Origin: Penium margaritaceum
Lineage: Eukaryota; Streptophyta; Zygnematophyceae; Desmidiales; Peniaceae
Assembly (NCBI GenBank): GCA_023375785.1
Contig: SZWC01001163.1
Span: forward strand, 219,952 to 283,951
Reading direction: 5' to 3'
Length of the DNA stretch: 64,000 nucleotides
Under the pieces are notes generated by a model. The model was not told the DNA's origin, did no database searches, and saw nothing but the letters and a program-made list of their open reading frames with translations. This document shows positions 10,401-23,629 of the stretch, one piece after another. The translations under genes and the position numbers were made by a program. Each line of letters begins with the position of its first letter. The stretch's first letter is position 1.

Positions 10401-13400
10401 GCAACTACGGTGCAACTAGGACACAACTAGGGTGCAACTAGGATGCAACTAGGGCGTAACTAGGGTGCAACTAGGGCGCAACTAGGGCACAACTAGGGCG
10501 CAACAAGGGTGCAACTATGTCGCAACTAGGTAGCACCTATGACACAACAAGGGCGCAACTAGGGCGCAAGTAGTCGCAAGAAGGACGCAAAAAGGGCGCA
10601 ACTAGGGCACAACTGGACGTAACTAGGACGCAAGTAGGACGCAACTAGGCCGTAACTACGGTGCAACAAGGGTGCAAGAGGGGCGCAAGTAGGGCGCAAC
10701 AAGGACGCAACTAGTGCACAACTAGGGCACAGCTTGGGTCCAACTAGGCTACAACTTTGATGCAACTAGGTTGCAAGTAGGGAGAAACTAGGGTGCAATT
10801 AGGGCGCAACTGGGGCGTAAGTGGGGTGCAAGTAGAGTTGAAGTTAGGCGCAACTAGGGTGTAACTATGATGCAAGTAGGGTGCAACTACGACGCAAGTA
10901 GGACGCAACTGGGGTGCAATAAGGGCACAAGAAGGGTGCACGAAGGGCGCAAGTTTGGTGCAACTAGTGTGCAAGTAGGGCGGAAGTAGGGTGCAACTAG
11001 GGCGCAACTAGGGCACAACTAGGGCGTAACAAGGGTGCAACTATGTCGCAACTAGGTATCACCTATGACGCAACTAGGGCGCAACTAGGGCGCAAGTAGG
11101 TCGCAAGAAGGACGCAACTAGGGCGCAACTAGGGCAGAACTGGACGCAACTAAGCCGCAACTAGGGTGCAACTATGGCGCAACTAGGTTGCCACTAAGGG
11201 GCAACTAGGGCGCAACTAGGGTGCAACTTGGGTGTAACTAGGGTGCAACTAGGGCGCAACAATGGCACAACTAGGGTGCAACGAGTACCAACTGCGGCCC
11301 AACAAGGGCATAAGCAGGGTGCAAGTAAGGCGCAAGTAGGGCACAAGTAGGGCGCAACTAGGGCGCAACTAGGGCGCAAGTAGGACGCAAATAGGACGCA
11401 ATTGTGGCGTAACTAGGGGATAAATAGGGCACAAGGGCACGACTAGGGTGCAACTATGCCGTAACTAGGACGCAAAGAGGAAGCAACTAGGTTGCAAATA
11501 AGGCACAACTAGGGCGCAACCAGGACGCAACTAGAACGTAAATAGGTAGCAAGTAGGACAAAACTAGGGCGCGCCTATGGCGTAAGTAGGGCGCAAGTAG
11601 GGCGCAACTACTGTACAACTAGGACACAACTAAGGTGCAACTAGGATGCAACTAGGGCGCAACTATGGTGCAACTAGGGCGCAACTAGGGCACAACTAGG
11701 GCGCAACAAGGGTGCAACTATGTCGCAACTAGGTAGCACCTATGACGCAACTAGGGCACAACTAGGGTGCAATTAGGTCGCAAGAAGGACGCAACGAGGG
11801 CGCAACTAGGGCACAACTGGAAGCAACTAAGCCGCAACAGAGACGCAACTATGGCGCAACTAGGTCGCAACTACGGCGCAACTAGGGCGCAACTAGGGTA
11901 CAAGTTTTGTGTAACTAGGGCGCAACTAGGTCGCAACAATGGCGCAACTAGGGTGCAATGAGTACCTACTGAGGCCAAACTAGGGTACAACCAGGGAGTA
12001 AGTAAGGCGCAAGTAGGACACGAGTGAGGCGCAACTAGGGCGCAACTAGGGCGCAAGTAGGATGCAACTAGGGCGCAACTATGGCATAACTAGGGGATAA
12101 GTAGGGCACAAAAAGGGCACGACTAGGGTGCAACTATGCCGTAACTAGGGTGCAACGAGGAAGCAACTAGGGTACAACTAGGGCACAAGTAGGGCGCAAC
12201 CAGGGCGCAACTAGGACGTAACTAAGACGCAAGTAGGACACAACTAGGAAGCACCTATGGCATAAGTAGGGCGTAAGTAGGGTGCAACTACGGTGCAACT
12301 AGGACACAACTAGGTTGCAACTAGGATGCAACAAGGGCGTAACTAGGGTGCAACTAGGGCGCAACTCGAGCGCAACTAGGGTGCAACTAGGCTGCAATTG
12401 GGGCGCAACTACGGCACAACTAGGGCGCAACTAGGGTACAACTAGGGCGCACCTAAGGCGTAAGCAAGGCTTAACTAGGGCACAACTAGGGCGCAACTAG
12501 GGTGTAAATGTGGCGCAACTAGGACACAACTAGGGCACAACTAGGACACAACTAGGGCGCAACTAGGGCGCAACTAGGACGCTAGGAGGATGCAAGTAGG
12601 GAACAATTAGGGCACAACTAGGATGCAACTAGGGTACAACTAGGGCACAACTAGGGCGTAGCTAGTACCCAAAAAAGGCGCTAGTAGGGTGCAACTAGGG
12701 TGTAACTTGGACACAACTAGGGCGCAAGTAGGACGCAACGTGGGCGCAAAAAGGGTGCAACTAGGGCGCAACTAGGGCGCAACTAGGACGCAACTAGGGT
12801 GTAACTAGGGCACAACTGGGGCGCAACTAGAACGCAAGTAGGATTCAACTAGGACGATACTAGGGCGCAACTAGGGTGCAAGCAGGGTACAAGTAGGCTG
12901 CAACTAGGGTGCAACTAGGGGCAAAACTAGGGCCTAATTAGGGTGCAACTAGGGTGTAACTAGGGTGTAAATGGGGTGAAACTAGGGCACAACTAGGGCA
13001 CAACTGGGGCACAAGTAGGGTGCAAGTAGGGTGGAACTAAGGCACAACTATGACACAAGTAGGATGCAACTATGGTGTAAATAGAGCGCAAGTAGGGCAC
13101 AAGTAGGGCGCAACTAGGGCACAAGTAGGGTGTAAGAAGGGCGCGAGTAGGGCGCAGCTAGGGTGCAAGTACGGCGCAAGTAGGGTGCAACTAGGGTACA
13201 ACAAGAGTGCAACCATGATCCAACTACTGCGCAACTAGGGCGCAAGGAGGTCGCATCAGGGTGTAACTAGGGCACAACTAGGGCACAATGAGGGCGTAAC
13301 TAGGGCACAACTAGGGTGCAAGAAGGGCGTAGGTGGGACGTAACAAGGACGCAACTAGGGCGCAACTAGGGTACAACTAGGGCCCAACGAGGGTGCAACT

Positions 13401-16400
13401 AGGGTACAACCAGGGTACAAGTTGGGCAAAACTAGGATGCATCTGGGGCGCAACTGGGTAGCAAGCAGGATGCAAGTAAGGTGGAACTAAGGCGCAACTA
13501 GGACGCAACTAGTATACAACTAGGGTACAACTAGGGCACAAGTAGGGTGCAACTAAGGCGCAACAAGGGCACACGTAGGGTGCAAGAAGGACGCAAATAG
13601 GTCGCAATTAGTGTGCAAGTAGGGCCTAAGTAGGGTGCACCTAGGGTGGAACTAGGGCGCAACTAGGGCGCAACTAAAACACAACTATGGCAGAACTAGG
13701 GCACAAGGAGGTCGCAAGTAGGGCACAACTAGGGCGCAACTAGGGCACAACTAGGGTGCAACAATGGCGCCACTAGGGCGTAACTAGTACCAACTGAGGC
13801 AAAACAAGGGCCCAACTAGGGCGCAAGTTGGGCACAAGTAGGGCGCAACTAGGGCGCAACTACGACGCAACTAGGGCGCACTAGGGCACAACTAGGGCGC
13901 AACTAGAACGCAAGTAGGAATCAACTAGGGCGTAACTAGGGTATAACTAGGGTACATGAAGGGCGCAAGTAGGGCGCAACTAGGACACAACTAGGGCACA
14001 ACTAGGGCACAAATATGGTCCAACTATGCTGCAATTAGGGTGCAACTAGGGTGCAAGTAGGGCGAAACTAGGGTGCAACTAGGGCTCAAATGGTACTCAA
14101 GTAGTGTGCAAGTAGGACAGAACTAAGGCGAACTAGGGTGCAACTAGGATGCAACTAGGGCGCAAATAGGACGCAACTCGGGAACAACTAGGGCACAAGT
14201 AGGGTGCAAGTAGGGCGCAACTAGTGTACAAGTAGGGTGCAAGTAGGGTGCTACTAGGGTGGAACTAGGGCGCAACTAGGGCGCAACGAGGACACAACTA
14301 TGACACAACTAGGGCGCAACTATGACACAACTAGGGCGCAACGAGGGTGCAAGTAGGTCGCAAGTAGGGCGCAACTAGGGCGCAACTAGGGCACAACTAG
14401 GGCGCAACTGGGCCGCAACTAGGGCGCAATCATGGCGTAACTAGGGCGCAACTAAGGCGCAACTAGGGCGCAACAAGGGCGCAAGTAGGGCGCAACTAGG
14501 GTGCAACTAGGGCATAACTAGGGCGTAACAATTGCGCAACTAGGGTGCAACTAGTACCAACTGAGGCACAACTAGGGCGCAATTAGGGTGCAAGTAGGGT
14601 GCAAGTAGGATGCAAGTAGGGTGCAACTTGGGTACAACTAGGACACAAGTAGGACGCAACTAGGGTGCAACTATGGCGTAACTAGGGGGCAAGTAGGGTA
14701 CAAGTAGGGCACGATAAGGGTGCAACTATGGCGCAACTAGGGTGCAACGAAGAAGCAACTACGGTGCAACTAGGGCACAATTAGGGCGCAACTAGGGCAC
14801 AACTAGGACGTAACTAGGACGCAAGTACGGCACAACTAGGACGCAACTATGGCATAACTAGGGCAAGAGTAGGGTGCAACTACTGCACAGCTAGGGTGCA
14901 ACTAGGGCGCAACTGGGGCGCAACTAGGGTTCAACTAGGGTGCAACTAGGGCGCAACTAGGGCGCAGCTAGGGCGTAACTGGAGTGCAACTAGTGTGCAG
15001 CTAGGTTGCAACTGGGGCGTAACTAGGGCACAACTAGGGCGCAACTAGGATGTAACCAGGGCACAACTAAGGCGTAATTAAGGCTTAACTAGGGCGCAAC
15101 TAGGGCGCAACTAGGGTGTAAATAGGGCGCAACTTGGGCACAACTAGGGTGCATCTAGGGTGCAACTAGGATGCTAGTACGACGCAAGTAAGGCGCAACT
15201 AGGGCACAACCAGGGCGGAACAAGAGTGCAACTAGGGTTCAACTAGGGCGTAGCTAGTGCCCAAGTGAGGCTCTAGTAGGGTGCAACTAGGGTGTAACTA
15301 GGGCGCAACTAGGGTGCAAGTAAGACGCAACTAGGATGGAAATAGGGTGTAACTAGGATGCAACTGGGAAGCATCTAGGACGCAACTAGGGTGCAACTAG
15401 GGTATAACTAGGGCGCAACTAGGATGCAAGTAGGATGCAACTAGGGCAGTACTAGGGCACAAGTAAGGTGCAAGAAGGGCGCAAGGAGGGTCAAGTAGGA
15501 CACAACTAGGGTACAACTAGGGACGCAACTAGGGTCCAACTAAGGTGCAAGTAGGGTACAACAAGGGTGTAAGTATGGCGAAACAAGGATACAACTAGGG
15601 CAAAACTGGGGCACAAGTAGGGTGCAAGTAGGATGGAACTAAGGCACAACTAGGACGCAACTAGGATGCAACTAGGGTGCAAATAGAGCGCAAGTAGGGC
15701 GCAAGTAGGTCGCAACGAGGACACAAGTAGGGTGCAAGCAGGGCACAAGTAGGGCGCAACTAGGGTGCAAGTAGGGCGCAACTAGGGCACAACTAGGGCG
15801 CAACCATGATGCAACTATGGCACAAGTAGGTCACAAATAGGGCGCAACTAGGGCACAACTAGGACACAACCAGGGCATAACTAGGACGCAACTAGGGTAC
15901 AAGAAGTGCGCAAGTGGGACGCAACTAGGACGCAACTAGGGTGCAACTAGGGTGCAACTAGGGCCCAACTAGGGTGCAACTAGGGTGCACCTAGAGTGCA
16001 AGTAGGGCAAAATTAGGATGCAACTAGGGCGCAACTGGGTTGCAAGTAGGGTGAAAGTAGCGTACAACTAGGGCACAACTAGGATACAACTACGGTACAA
16101 CTAGGGCGTAAGTAGGGTGCAACTAGGGCGCAACTAGGGTACAAGTAGGGTGCAAGAAGGGCGCAAGTAGGGTGCTACTAGTGTTCAAGTAGGGCGCAAG
16201 TAGGATACAACTAGGGTGTAACTAGGGCGCAACTATGGCGTAACTAGGGCGCAACTATGACGTAACTAGGGCACAACTAGTGTGCAAGTAGGTCACAAGA
16301 AGGGCGCAACTAGGGCGCAACTAGGGAACAACTAGGGCGCAACTAGGCCGCAACTAGGGCGCAAAAATGAAGCAACTAGGGTGCAACTAGTACCATTTGA

Positions 16401-17038
16401 GGCGCAACTAGGGCCTAACTAGGGCAGAAGTAGGACGGAAGTAGGGTGCAACTAGGGCGCAACTAGGAAGCAAGTAGGGCGCAACTATGGCGTAACTACG
16501 GGGCAAGTAGGGAACAAGGAGGACACGACTAGGGCGCAACGATAGCGCAACTAAAGTGCAACGAGGAAGCAAGTAGGGTGCAATTAGGGCGCCACTAGGA
16601 TGTTACTAGGGCGCAACTAGGACGCAACTAGGACGCAAGTAGGGCGCGACTAGGGTGCAAACATTGTGCAACGAGGGCGTAAGTAGGGCCGAACTACGGC
16701 CCAACTAGGATGCAACTAGGGCGCAACTAAGGCGCAACTAGGGTGCAACTAGGGTGCAACTAGGGCATAACATGGACGAGACTAGGGCACAATGAGGGCG
16801 CAACTAGGGTGTAACTTGGATGCTACTGGGGTGCAATTAGGGCACAACTAAGGCGCAACTAGGGCGCAATTAGGGCGAAAGTAAGGCTTAACTATGGCAC
16901 AACTAGGGCGCTACTATGGTGTGAATAGGGAGCAACTAGGACGCACTTAGGATGTAACAAGGACACAACTATGGTGTAAATAGGGAGCAACTAGGACGTA
17001 CTACTAGGCGCTAGTAGGGTGCAAGAAGGGTGCAACTA
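7465..17038 (+). repeat. Satellite A: 11-bp tandem array, forward
   Basis: About 870 degenerate copies of GCGCAACTAGG (11 bp). Frequent variants are GCACAACTAGG, GTGCAACTAGG and GCGCAAGTAGG, with scattered one-base length changes and occasional unit variants such as GTAGCTAGTGCCCAAATGAGG that recur every few hundred bases. The left edge (7465-7560) is more degenerate than the core. The consensus has stops on both strands (TAG inside CTAG); the few Cys/Pro/Leu-rich minus-strand frames (such as CALVAPYL repeats) survive only where the unit reads GTAG and are not genes. Similar long stretches recur within the array, for instance near 9540-9840 and 10740-11040, suggesting longer-range duplication of roughly 1.2 kb. 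Confidence 0.97.
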
Positions 17039-17394
17039 GAGGTATGGTTAATCAGTTCCTTTTCATACACCCAGGAAAGTGTGTATGGACATATGCATGT
17101 ACTAGAAGTTTCTAGGAAATATCTGTCTTAGGGCATGCATTTGTTCACCTGTAAATTGATGTACATTGGTGGAAATAGTTCAAAACTTTTTTACGTAAAT
17201 TTATGTCTTCGAGTATGTTTATAAGGTTGTATTTGGTATTTAGTCTCATGTAGGTCTGGTTAGAGTTTAGCAACTGGCATATTGGTTGTTTACGATGCTA
17301 CTTACACCTTCCTGGCATGTGATTCGAGAAACAGCCGGTGAAAGCAGTAGTTTTGGCAGTTATTCTTCTTCGTACGTTCGTCGGGTCCCCACCC
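17039..17394. other. AT-richer spacer between inverted satellite arms, no gene seen
   Basis: Non-satellite sequence of ordinary complexity. No coding frame, RNA gene or known repeat is recognisable. Confidence 0.6.
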
Positions 17395-18467
17395 CACCAA
17401 ATGCCAAAAGTGTATGAGGTGACTGTATGTGGGCGTGTATTGGGTGGACTGTGCGAACTGTACAAAAATGTATCAAGCACGATGTCCTCGAACGAGGTGC
17501 CTCCCACCTCCCCCCCCNNNNNNNNNNNNNNNNNNNNNNNNNNNNNNNNNNNNNNNNNNNNNNNNNNNNNNNNNNNNNNNNNNNNNNNNNNNNNNNNNNN
17601 NNNNNNNNNNNNNNNNNNNNNNNNNNNNNNNNNNNNNNNNNNNNNNNNNNNNNNNNNNNNNNNNNNNNNNNAAAGTGTATGAGTGGATTGTACGTGGGCG
17701 TGTATTGGATGGACATCGCAAAAGGTCAGAAATGCACAGTCTGCGATGCCCTCAAACAAGGTCTGATCCCCCCCTCCCTGGAACCTAAAGTGTTTGAGGG
17801 TAGTGTGAGGGACAGTGTATCTGGTGCGCGTTCCAAACTATACACAAGTACACACTTGTCGACGTCATTTGTGGCTTCGCCAAAGTTTCCATAGTTCCAA
17901 TACAGTTTTGTATGCTTTATCAGATTCCCCACATACAGTGGCCCTATACATTCTACACTTATGGGGGGAGTCCCTCGCAATTTGTCGGATGCTGACCCCC
18001 CTCCCCCCTGATGTCGAAAGTGTATGGGGGAAGAATACATGGGCGTGTATTGGGTGGACATTGCAAAACGTACATAATTGTACATTCCGTGATGTCCCCG
18101 AACAAGGTGCGCTCACACCCCCACCCCCAATAAAAAATGTATGAGGTTCGTGAATGGGGAAGTGTATTTGGCGCGCGTTTTAAAATGTACACAAATTCAC
18201 ACTGAAGTCGACAACAATTGTCACTTCTCTGAGTTTTCTATTGTTACAATACATTCGTGTATGCTTTATCACTCTCCCCCTATACAATGCACAATACAGT
18301 GGCCTTATACATTCTACACTTAGGGGGGGGGGAATTCCTTGCAATTCATCGGATGCCGATCCCCCCTCCCCCATGTCAAAATTGTATGGGGGGAGTTTAC
18401 GTGGGCGTGTATCGGGTGGACATTGCAAAACGTACATAATTGTACATTCCGCGACGTCCTTACTCGG
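17395..18467 (+). repeat. Tandem repeat of roughly 350 bp between satellite A arms
   Basis: The segment containing GTGGGCGTGTATTGGGTGGA recurs near 17430, 17692, 18038 and 18400, each time followed by a similar stretch and a C-rich tract (CCCCCTCCCCCC or similar). Between these lie two copies of a second segment (about 17795-17990 and 18150-18355) with GTATGCTTTATCA and CAGTGGCC(C/T)TATACATTCTACACTTA. The spacing after the gap is about 345-360 bp. Open frames across it have no conserved motif and some run through the gap. Confidence 0.8.
17518..17671. other. Assembly gap, 154 N
   Basis: A run of N inside the ~350-bp tandem repeat. It lies just where repeat copies would be hard to assemble, so copy number across it is unknown. 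Confidence 0.95.
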
Positions 18468-21285
18468 GCACTAGCTGCGCCCTGGTTGCACCATATTTTT
18501 GCCCTATTTGCGCCCTGGTTACGCCCTAGTTCTGCCCTAGTTACGCCCTAGTTACGCCCTACATCGCCCTACTTGCGCCTTAGTTAGGCCCTAGTTTCGG
18601 CTACGTTAGGCACTAGCTACGCCCTAGTTGCACCCTAGTTATGTCCTAATTATATTCAACTTGCGGCCTAGTCACGACATAGTTGTGCCCTAATTGAGCC
18701 CTAGATGCATCCTAGTTGCGCCTTATCTAGACCCTAGTTGCGCCCTTGTTGTGCCTCAGCTGGGTACTAGCTGCGCCCTAGTTGCACCCTACTTACGCCC
18801 AACATGCACCCTAGTTGTACCCTGGTTTGACCTTAGTTGCGCCGTACTTGACCCCTGATTGCGTCCTAGTTGCGTCCTAGTTGTGCCCTAGTTACACCCT
18901 TATTATTGTTTCCTAGTTACGTCTCAGTTGGGCACTAGTTGCACCCTGGTTGTGCCCTAGTTGTGCCCTAGTTACGCCTTAGTTGCGCCAAATTTATGCC
19001 CCAGCTGTGTCCTAGTTGCGCCCTAGTTGTGTCCTAGTTGCGCCATAGTTGGGCCCTAGTTGCGTCCTAGATGCGCCTCAGTTGGACACTAGCTACTTCC
19101 TAGTTGCGCCCTAGCTGTGCCCTAGTTGCACCCTACTTGCACCCTAGTTGCACCCTAGTTGCACCCTAGTTGTGTCCTAGTTGCGCCATAGTTACGCCCT
19201 ACTTGCGCCCTAGTTGCGTCTTAGTTGTGTCCTAGTTGTGCCTCAGCTGGGCACTAGTTACGCCCCAGTTTGTCCTAGTTGCGCCCTACTTACGCCCTAG
19301 TTTCACCCTAGTTTCGCTCTAGTTGCACCCTAGTTGTGCCCTACTTACGTCCTACTTCCATCCTACTTCCGTCCTTGCTTCGTCCTAGTTGCGTTCTTCT
19401 TGCGTCATAGCTACGTCCTAGTTGTACCGTACTTGTGCTCATTTGCGACATAGTTGCATCCTAGTTCCGTCCTAGCTGTACCCTACTTGCGTCCTAGTTG
19501 CGGCCTAGTTGTGCCGTTGTTGCGCCCTAGTTGCGCTCTAGTTGCACCCTATTTGTGCCCTACTTGCGTCCTTATTGCACCCTAGTTTCACCCTAGTTGC
19601 ACCATACTTGCGCCCTACTTGCGCCCTAGTTGCGCCCTAGTTGCGCCCTAATTGTGTCCTAGCCGCCCCTCAGTTGGGCACTAGTTGCGCCCTAGTTGTA
19701 CCCTAGTTGTGCCCTCATTGCGCCCTAGTAGCGCCTTTGTTGCGCCCAAGTTGCATCCCAGCTGCGCCCTACTTGCGGCCTAGTTGTGCCCTACTTGCGC
19801 CCTAGTTGCGCCATAGTTGCGCCTTTGTTGTACCCTAGATGCGCCCTACTTACGCCCTACTTGCGCCGTAGTTGTGCCCTAGATGCGCTTCAGTTGGGCA
19901 CTAGCTATGCCCTAGTTGTGCCCTAGTTGTACCTTAGTGACGCCCTCATTGCATCCTAGTTGCGCCCTAATTGCGCCCTAGTTGCGTCCTAGTTGTGCCC
20001 TAATTGCGTCCTACTTGCACCCTAGTTGGGTCCCTGTTGCACCCTGGTTGTGCCTCAGTTGCGCACTAGCTACGTCGAAGTTTTGCCGTAGTTACGCCCT
20101 ACTTGCGCCCTAGTTGAGCCCTAGTTGCGCCTAGTTGCACCCTAGTTGCGCCCTACGTACGCTCTACTTCCGTCCTACTTCCGTCCTAGCTGCGTCCTAG
20201 TTGCGCCCTACTTGCGCCTCACTTGGGCAGTAGCTACGCCCTAGTTGTGTTGTTCTTGTGCTCACTTACACCCAAGTTGCTCCCTTTTTGCTTCCTAGTT
20301 GCGCCCTAATTACACCATTGTTGCCCCTAGTTGCGCTCTTGTTGCACTCTATTTGCACCCCACTTGCGCTCTTGTTGCGCCCTTGTTGCGCCCTAGTTAC
20401 GCCATACTACTTGCGTCCTAGTTATGCCCTAGTTGCGCCTCAATTGGACACTAGTTGCACCTTATTTGTGCCCTAGTTGCGCCCTAGTTGCGCCCTAGTT
20501 GCACCCTGGTTGCACCCTAGATGCGCCTTTGTTGCACCCTAGTTGCGCCCTAGTTGTGCTATAGTTGCGCCCTAGTTGTGCCCTAGTTGTACCCTACTTG
20601 CACCATAGTTACGTCCTAGTTGTGCCCTACTTGCGCCCTACTTACGTCCTAGTTCCGCCCAAGTTCCTCCTCAGTTGGGCACTAGCTACACCCTAGTTGC
20701 GCCCTTGTTGTGCCCTAGTTGCCCCCTACTTGCGTCCTAGTTGCGACCTAGTTTTGTCCTAGTTGCACCCTAGTTGCGTTCTCGTTGCGTCCTACTTAGA
20801 CAAAGTTGCGCCCAAGTTGCACCCTAGTTGCGCCTCGGTTTGGTTCTAGCTACGTCCTAGTTGCGTCCTAGTTGTACCCTGGTTACACCCTAATTGCGTC
20901 TAGTTGCGTCCTACTTGCGCCGTAGTTGCCCCCTAGTTGCGTCCTAGTTGCGCCATCGTTTCCTCCTAGTTGAACCCAAGGAGGCCCTAGTTGCACTCTA
21001 GTTGCTCCCTAATTACGCCCTAGTTGTGCCCAACTTGCACCCTACTTCCGTCCTAGTTTTGCCCTAATAATACCCTACTTGCGTCCTACTTGCGCCCTAG
21101 TTGCGCCCTAGTTACACCCTAGTTCCGCCCTAGTTGCGCCCTACTTGCGCACTAGTTGCGTCCTAGTTGCGTCCTGGTTGCACCCTAGTTGCACCCTAGT
21201 TGTGCCCTAGTTACACCCTATTTCTGTCCTACTTCTGCCCTAGTTTTGCCCTAGTTGCACCGTACTTGCGCCTCAGTTTAGCATT
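18468..21285 (-). repeat. Satellite A: 11-bp tandem array, inverted
   Basis: The same 11-bp unit as at 7465-17038 but on the other strand (CCTAGTTGCGC read left to right), about 255 copies. Variants mirror those of the forward arm (TTGTGCCCTAG, TTGCACCCTAG, CTACTTGCGC, and the recurring CTCAGTTGGGCACTAG form). The arms and the 17-18.5 kb spacer together form a very large inverted repeat. Confidence 0.97.
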
Positions 21286-21545
21286 TGCCCAAGCATCGCC
21301 AAGCACAGTGACCAACAAAAGCATGAATATGTCACTGACCATGACCAAAGAATTTCACTTCATGTGGTCAACGTTGACAACTCACAACAAGACTCACAGA
21401 TAGTCAGAGGGGGTAACAATGGTTTGGGAACTCTGACTATCAACCAGAAAGCAAAAAGACCTTCAGCACGTAGTGACACGGCGTAGCAACCATGTACAGT
21501 GACAAACCAAAGTAGGCATATGCCACAAACCATGACCAAAAACTA
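21286..21545. other. Short spacer between satellites A and B
   Basis: About 260 bp without satellite periodicity. ACCATGACCAAA occurs twice (near 21337 and 21529). No gene is recognisable. Confidence 0.6.
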
Positions 21546-23523
21546 GGCTTTGCAAGGCAATGCCCAAGCATTGAATGGCATGTCGGGCATTCCCCATGCC
21601 TGGATAGCATTGCTTGGCATTGCCTAGGCAATCCAAGGCATTGTCAAGCATTTGAGGCATTGCAAGGCATTACCCAGGCATTGCCAAGCATTGCCCAGGC
21701 ATTGCCCGGCGTTGACCAAACTGCGCGACATTGCTAGGCATTGCCCACACGTGGCCAAGCATTGCCCGCACACCGCCACACATTTTCCAGGCATTCGGAG
21801 GCATTTCGGAAGCATTGCCAAGCATTATGAGCCATTTCCAGACATATTCCAGGCATTGCCGAGAATTTTCAGGCCTTACCCAAGCACTGCCATGCATTGC
21901 CATGCATTACCTAGACATTGCGAAGGATTGGCAAACACTACTCAGGCATTACCATTCATTGCCAAGTGTTGCCAGACATTGCAAGGCATTGCTAGGCATA
22001 GCCGAGGAATTTCCAGGCATCACAGAGGCTCTGCCTGGCATTTGCACGCATGGGCAGACATTGCCCAAGCATTGCCATGCATTGCGAGGCATTATGAGGC
22101 ATTGCACAAGCATTGCTTGCTATTGCTAGGTATTGCTAGGCATTGCAAAGGCCTTTCCACGCATTACCCAGGCATTGCCTGGCATTGCCCAGGCATTGCG
22201 TGGCCTTGTCAGGAATTGTTAGGCATTTCCAGGCATCGCAGAGGCTCTGCCTAGCATTTGCACGCATGGACGGGCATTGCCCAAGCATTGCAAGGAGTTG
22301 CCCAGGCATGATTAAACATTGGCAGGCATTGCCAGGCATTGCAAAGCATTACCAGGCATTCACCATGCATTGCCATGCATTGCCGGACATTGCCCAAGCA
22401 TTGCCAGGCATTGCAAGGCAGTGCCCTAGTATTGTAAAGCATTGCGAAGCTTTGGCCAGGCATTAGCAAACATAGTATGGCGTTGCGTAGGCGTTGCAAC
22501 GCATTGCTAGGCATCGTGCAAGCATTGCTAGGCATTGCCAGGGATTGTCAGGCAGTGCCAAGCATTGGCCAGGCCTTTCTACGACTTGAAAGGCATTGCC
22601 AAGGTATGGCCCAGGCATTGCGAGATATGTCCATGGCATTGCGTGACATTGCCTAGGCATTTGCACACATTCCCAAGCACTGTATCGGCATTGCCATGCA
22701 TTGCTAGGAATCGCCCAGGCATTGGTAGGAATTGTTACGAAATGCCAAGAATATTAGGCATTGCCCATGCATTGCGAGGTATTGTGAGGCATTGCCTAGG
22801 CATTGTCAAACATTTCCAAGCATTTCTAGGCATTGCCGAGGCATTATGTGACATTGTCGGGCATTGCCCAGACACTCCCAAGCATTGCCTAGTCTTTTCA
22901 AGAATTTCACGGTATTGTCACGTTTAGTCCAGGCACTGCCAAGCATTTCGAGGCATTGATCGGACATTGCCAAGCATTGCAAGGCATTGCCCAGGTATAC
23001 AAGGCATTGCCTGGCATTTCCAGGCATTGGCACGCATTTCCCAGGCATTGCCAGGCATTGCAAAGGCATTGCTAGTTATTGCCAGTCATTGTCAGGCTTA
23101 ACCATGAAATTTCCACGCATTGGCTAGTTCCAGGCATTGCCAGGACTTGTCGAGCATTTCCAGGCATTGCCTAGAAAATGCCAAGCAATGCTAGGCATTG
23201 CCTAGCATTACGAGATCGAGGTCTTTCCAGGCATTGACAGGTATTCCGAGGAATTGCACAAGCATTACCAATAACTGCGAGGCAATGCTAGGCATTGTAA
23301 GACACTGCTAGGTATTGCGCGGCATTGCTCAGGTATCGCCAGGCATTTTCACGCATTTCACAGGCATTGCCAAGTATTGGACAGCATCACCAAACATTTC
23401 CCATGCATTGCCCAGCATTTCCTAAGCAATTCCAAGTAGTGCAATGCATTTTCCAAGCATTGCCAGGCATTGCCCTGATGTTTCCAGGCATTTCCAAGCA
23501 TTATCTGGCATTCCCAGGCCTTG

Positions 23524-23561
23524 CCCGGGCCTTGCCCGGCATTAGCCGGGCAAGGCCCGGG
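23524..23561. repeat. Perfect hairpin, 16-bp arms, 6-nt loop
   Basis: CCCGGGCCTTGCCCGG at 23524-23539 and its exact reverse complement at 23546-23561, separated by CATTAG. It is GC rich and embedded in satellite B, whose core CATT supplies most of the loop. Confidence 0.9.
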
Positions 23562-23587
23562 AATTGCCAGGAATGCCGGGGCCCTGA

Positions 23588-23629
23588 CCCCGCAATGCCG
23601 GGTCATTGCGGGGCCCTGACCCCGCAATG
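23588..23629. repeat. Alternating hairpins, 10-bp arms
   Basis: CCCCGCAATG (23588-23597), CATTGCGGGG (23604-23613) and CCCCGCAATG (23620-23629), separated by the 6-nt CCGGGT and CCCTGA. The middle arm can pair with either neighbour, giving two mutually exclusive hairpins. Similar GGGGCCCTGACCCC sequence also precedes it, near 23577-23590. Confidence 0.88.

Noticed and set aside
9542-12056. Cys/Pro-rich minus-strand frames in satellite A as secreted or antifreeze-like proteins
   Set aside because: They are translations of the 11-bp unit that happen to lack the usual TAG; no signal peptide or independent domain.
17298-17894. Frames of up to 155 codons around 17.3-17.9 kb
   Set aside because: They run through 154 N and a tandem repeat; no recognisable residues remain outside it.
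7465-21285. Telomere or interstitial telomeric repeat
   Set aside because: The 11-bp unit GCGCAACTAGG does not match plant, algal or other known telomere repeats (such as TTTAGGG or TTTTAGGG) and occurs in both orientations inside the window.
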